Shown here one piece after another: positions 59,875 to 64,000 of a stretch of DNA of 64,000 nucleotides. The notes under the pieces are model-generated. The model was not told the origin of the DNA. It searched no databases and saw only the letters and a list, made by a program, of their open reading frames with translations. Position 1 is the stretch's first letter; every line of letters starts with the position of its first letter. Made by a program: the position numbers and the translations under genes. The DNA comes from Cyathus striatus. Lineage: Eukaryota > Basidiomycota > Agaricomycetes > Agaricales > Nidulariaceae. Location of the stretch: positions 5,518,001-5,582,000 of the forward strand of contig JAOVFP010000001.1 of the NCBI GenBank assembly GCA_025738555.1. The letters run 5' to 3'.

Positions 59875-61198
59875 ATGTTCCCACGGTTTTTTTCCCTTCA
59901 TGATGTGCGTCCCCCACTTCACAGAACCCCCTCTTTTAACCCAAAGCACCTCAATAAGCACCTTTTTCGTAGATATGCCCACACCCGCACATCCCATACA
60001 GCCCCAAACCCACCCAGCGCAACCCTAGACCGCCAATCCACACCTCTCTCATCAACACGATCTCTATCCCAAGCTGAAGCCAAACTCCTGTTCAACAAAG
60101 CCTGCACGGTGCCGTGCCACAAATGCCCCAACGAAATAGGAGTGTACTCACCTGTGCAGAATCTCTGCCCGAACCTTTCGCATCTGGGAAGACATACAGG
60201 GTTGATACAGGATGTACTGAGCACATGTGGTGTTATCGAGGCTTTTTAAATAGGTGTGTCCTACTCTCCTTAGTTTTGTAATTCTTTTTCTTTCAGTACT
60301 AATACACTTGGTAGAAAGACGAGTCGATAGCCAGTGCAACGGACGCTGTACATACGTCGTGTTCACCACGTTGCAAGAATCCAATTCCAATCCATCGGAA
60401 GAGTCACTGCATGAGGTTTATGTCTCTGCAAGAATCGTCGCAGATGTTATAAGCGACCACTTTGGATCCATAGGTGATGGAGTTCGATGTGAGTATGTTC
60501 TTTGAGGGGATTGGGGGGGAGAAAGAGACTTTTATTGGTCTGTCTTGCTCCCCGTGTTGGCTACTTTCGTTGGCAAAGTACTGATACGATACAATAGACA
60601 AAGACGACCAGGATATGATAACCCTACGCGTAAGTTACGCAACCCTCAAGTACTTCCGTCACTATGAGGAGCGCCGCTGACAAGACAAGGAAACCAGAGT
60701 TGAATGCATATCGTTTGCAGATTGCGTACCAAACGGACGTGCTACGATTTCAGAAAGGAATAAGGGCTCAGACGAATATTGAAACATTGAAACGTTGACG
60801 TGCGGCGCCGCTTGACGGAGGAGATGGTAGTGAAAATAAAGAGTGTCGCTGTGTTTGGTATGTCTAGTTCGTTCTATTCCTTCTTTTGTTGGTTTATTCG
60901 TTGATTCAGTGCTTTTGTCGTCGTTCCTCTTTCTTCCCACCCTTAATTCATATACTCTGCCGAGTGTATGAATGTTGTCTTTGTTTGTTCGTTCATGCGT
61001 TCCCCACTTACTTTCGTTTATTCACCCCCCTCCTCCCCCTCCCTAGTCCGTCATCATTCCTATCAATACACATAATCCCCCTTCTCTAATATGTCACTCT
61101 TTTCGCTTCCGCCGATGACCCACCATGGCAACACCATGGCGCATCGCGCACTCAAAATCTTTCGCGAAAAGCTCGATTCGTCTGTGGTGGTCGCTTAA
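59875..61198 (+). pseudogene. RRM protein copy 3, decayed
   Basis: Starts MFPRFFSLHDVRPPLHRTPS and stays open 124 codons; Arg-rich, acid-poor start fits a mitochondrial presequence. It then reaches CGVIEAF and a stop, an intron-like gap, and a weak match to the FDEQCNGHAYV block (ERRVDSQCNGRCTYVVF). The end AHRALKIFREKLDSSVVVA stops at 61196-61198. Of the three copies this keeps the best N-terminus and C-terminus. Confidence 0.55.
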
Positions 61199-61549
61199 GC
61201 GAACCACCTAAGGCACCTGAGCGTGGACTCATGAGAGATAGAAGGAGGTCGAGAGGATGTTAGGGAGGTATTTAGGATAGGCTATAGACTTGAGAGTGGG
61301 ATCGGGGTAGAGCATGAGCAGATGGAGTAGGATACTCAATGTGGATACTTTGTTTTTTAAAGGGATCTACATAGATTCGTCACTTGCTGTATTGCTAAGT
61401 TCTTAAGGCGACAAAATGATATCGGGCGATTGTAGTCTAATGGCATTTGGCGCAATCACCTCTCAACGTTCTAAATAGCTCTCTTACTATATCTTTTTGA
61501 AGCACATTTTGCCGTGCATTTCTTAACAGTTTCCAGTCTCATGTCCGCT
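61199..61549. other. Spacer with tRNA-like motif
   Basis: GGGCGATTGTAGTCTAATGG at 61424 resembles the head of RX copy 4. Otherwise nothing. Confidence 0.4.
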
Positions 61550-61960
61550 ACCACACAAAAGACCGAACAGGACGCCTCCCCACCGACGCAGCAATCTGGA
61601 ACTCCATCCAAAATAAGAACATCATTAACCAACGAGCCCGCAACCTCCTATGGAAATCGCTCCATAGTATACACAAATGCGGTGACTTCTGGGAGAAAAT
61701 CAACGGATTCGAGCAACGAGCGAAATGCCCCGCTTGCGACATGTCAGAAACCCCTGAACACATCCTCACAGAATACCAAGCAACCGGACAGCACATTGTA
61801 TGACCCCTATGCCAAAAAATTCTTAGTAAAGTGGGCGTTGAATGATCCAACGCTACCTGGGGATCGATAATAGGATGTGGGCTTGCAAACTGGAAAACCC
61901 CAGACCAAGCTCAGCCGCCTCAATGCTGGATGACAGATGTAACTGTAAGTACAGACATAT
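61550..61960 (+). pseudogene. Fragment of a non-LTR-type RNase H / zinc-binding region
   Basis: One frame reads DAAIWNSIQNKNIINQRARN, then HKCGDFWEKINGFEQRAKCP and CDMSETPEHILTE. The C-x2-C ... H-x3-[C/Y] pattern is that of the zinc-binding tail behind RNase H domains found in many fungal transposon-derived proteins. The last Cys is Tyr, and two TGA codons stand where Trp is likely (HIV-stop-PLCQKIL; VE-stop-SNATWG), all G-to-A changes. No other part of the element is nearby. Confidence 0.6.
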
Positions 61961-62305
61961 GCATTGAAATATGCCATGATGAGTCACCGCTGGTTTTTTT
62001 ATTCCAGGTCACCCTGCGCTCTCTAAAGTCACCTTGTTGCATGCTTGCAAGGTACACTCTCGGATGAAAATTGGTTCGAGGTTGCACTTTCAAGTTTCGA
62101 CCTACACGCGCATATTTTCCACGGTCACCTGCTCCCCTGTACCTTTCTAAGTTATGTAAGACTAATAGTACTCTCCTGTAGTCCTCTCAAGTCTACGGTG
62201 GTAGGTCCCCTGTTATAACTCGATGCGGATCTAAGGGTCCTAAATTCCCAAAATGGGATTGCACGTGATTGGTTTGCAAGCCAGTTTGAGGCTTTGAGTG
62301 GTGCA

Positions 62306-63306
62306 GTTAGTGTAGGGGGCAAAACCTCCGGGAGGTTTCGCCTCGCCAGGCGAATGGCGAAACCCTGGCGTGGGAAAATGGCGATTCATGGCGAAGATGG
62401 CGATTGAGAAATTCCATAATTTCACAGATGTAGACTACTTAAGTACTCTATTGTAGTCCTTCGCTGGCTAGGTCTGTATCCGTCACAGTGTTGATAACAT
62501 TGGTTGTGGTGTTCGTTCCTCGAGCTCGGGAAAGTTCAGACTATAATGGGGGCATATGGAATTTGAATGTACGCTCATCGTCAGGAGCGTGACGTTGTTT
62601 GCTAGGTGCAACAACGCGCTGCTTGAAGGACCTTGTAACATTCGCTCACCATAGTTGTTTGAATCTCTTATTCCTGACGGTGCCTACTCTTATACTGGAA
62701 GCAGTCTTGTGGACAATGACAATAGTAACACTATAATTTCAAATTAATTAATACCTCATCCTCCTCAATGCCCTCTAAATTCCTCACTGTTACATCTATT
62801 TTCATCTCCACTGCGAGTCTCAACCGAAACCCTGCTGATGAAGAAAACTTTGACTTAGATATGAAGTCTCAATACGCCGATCTTGTTGGATAGACTTGTT
62901 ATGCGCACGCGTCAAACTCAAAGACTCAAAGCTCACGATGATGATTTCTGCACGAGGCCATAGCCACTTCCCACGGGGTGATGGGATAGGTTACTTTCGC
63001 GAATTGCTCGGAAGACAGCCCCTTGTTAAAAGACAAAAAAATTGGGAAAACTAGGCATTTCTATATCAGATGCGCTACTTACCCTTAAATTTTGGCATAC
63101 CCGGCAGGTGCGTTATGCGTTACTGCCGAATTGATTGTGTTAGTGCAGTACTTCGAGTCGATTACGTAATTACATGAAAATAATATACCGCCGGGTATCG
63201 CCGACCCTACCACACCCAGAGCTTTCGCCACCTGGCGATCGCCGGGCGGCGAAAGGTGGCGAGGCGAAACGGCGACGTTTTGCCCACATCATTAGGTGCA
63301 GTGGCA
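62306..63306. mobile_element. Fold-back element with GGCGAAA palindromes
   Basis: GGGCAAAACCTC...TTTCGCCTCGCC at 62318 recurs inverted at about 63255-63290 (GGCGAGGCGAAACGGCGACG then TTTTGCCCA). Outside it TGCAGTTAGTG and CTAATGATGT-like ends continue the inverted repeat. Both ends contain clusters of GGCGAAA/TTTCGCC hairpins. The interior (about 900 bp) is non-coding. Confidence 0.5.
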
Positions 63307-64000
63307 CATGGATGATGGAAGCGCGCTTATATTCTCCCGCGCGTGTATTTATGTATTCTATTCTACATGGTACATACATTGGTTTTGTAAATAAAATATG
63401 TAGCGTATCGTTGATGTTAAACCTACGAGTTAATTAATGCTGCCAAGGCAAACATTGAAAGCATAGTTGCTTTTAAATAAAATACAAAGAGCAAAATTGA
63501 TGGTGATAGCATTACATGTTATGACTAGTACACAGACTGAAAGAAGTTATATATATTAGTGTTAAGCTGATTACAAGCGCACGAGAGGCACAACTGGTTA
63601 AGTATTTTACTAGCTCGTTACGACGTATTTACAACATTCCGGCATAGTAGTAAATATGTACTACTGTCACAATAGTAGTGATAGTACATACTTACTGCAC
63701 ATATGTCATGGTCACGGTACAGTACAAATTTTAGAACTGACCGGCCGATCTTTTATGTGACATAATTTAAGTAGCGCACTTAACATACAAGCAAGAACCA
63801 ATATTACTTTAGCAAGTTAGTTGTCACTTTTACTTATACTAAGTACAGTGGAAGTAGCACTCAGATAAGACTAAAAACCAAGAAAAAACCCATATTTACT
63901 ACCTCACAACATGCGTAAACGTTACGGAGTGAATAAAGTGAAAAAAACGGAAGAGAGAGCTTTACAATTAAATCAACGACCTGTCCATGTTGTGTCCATG
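63307..64000. other. AT-rich end of window
   Basis: Nothing recognised; several GTACTACTGTCAC/AGTAGTAGTGATAG-like short palindromic strings near 63640-63690. Confidence 0.4.

Noticed and set aside
1..64000. CRISPR arrays or bacterial-type operons
   Set aside because: Gene structure is eukaryotic; tandem repeats present lack spacer-repeat order.

Overview
The window looks like a repeat-rich stretch of a basidiomycete genome, most likely an Agaricomycete. Host genes carry many short GT-AG introns of about 50-60 bp. There is a GH55 exo-beta-1,3-glucanase, a MYND-finger protein and an intron-bearing tRNA. Two chromodomain-type Gypsy retrotransposons sit among many other repeats. The taxon is inferred from gene style and content.

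Layout. 1-366: end of an SMP-30/gluconolactonase-like gene. 417-1385: truncated copy of a dispersed, intron-containing repeat family, called RX here. 1683-8906: an old terminal-inverted-repeat element split by a decayed minus-strand Gypsy element (2388-8851), whose gag holds a further LTR-like insertion. 9124-18366: a MYND gene split by a second Gypsy element (9696-18060). 19952-20501: fragment of an unknown gene. 20542-23765: two more RX copies. 24076-27245: GH55 gene (minus) with 16 exons, one of only 11 nt, and an apparent 1-nt frameshift. 30303-34217: chromodomain/coiled-coil nuclear protein. 35182-37223: a 14-exon gene for a secreted repeat precursor. 37407-37506: tRNA-His with intron. 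37757-38601 and 42425-43308: two paralogous four-helix membrane proteins in opposite orientation. 44060-61450: RX copies mixed with three decayed copies of a mitochondrial-type RRM gene. 61550-63306: fragment of a non-LTR RNase H region and a fold-back element.

Most interesting item. The gene at 35182-37223 is invisible to simple ORF calling. It has a signal peptide and 12 small phase-0 exons, each holding one peptide cassette with an acidic spacer ending in EAR. In exons 6-12 two cassette types alternate, one Gly/Arg-rich and one amphipathic. It looks like a KEX2-processed-repeat-protein (KEP) or RiPP-type precursor; that function is inferred.

Other strong signals. RX copies share a TATA box, conserved splice signals, strong hairpins and a common 3' end. 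LTR pairs of both Gypsy elements differ almost only by CpG transitions, and nearly all their in-frame stops are TGA, mostly where Arg (CGA) is expected. The second Gypsy element shows a Tf1-like self-priming site and a GGGTTTT -1 slippery heptamer at the gag/pol overlap. Removing it leaves a continuous 290-codon MYND reading frame.
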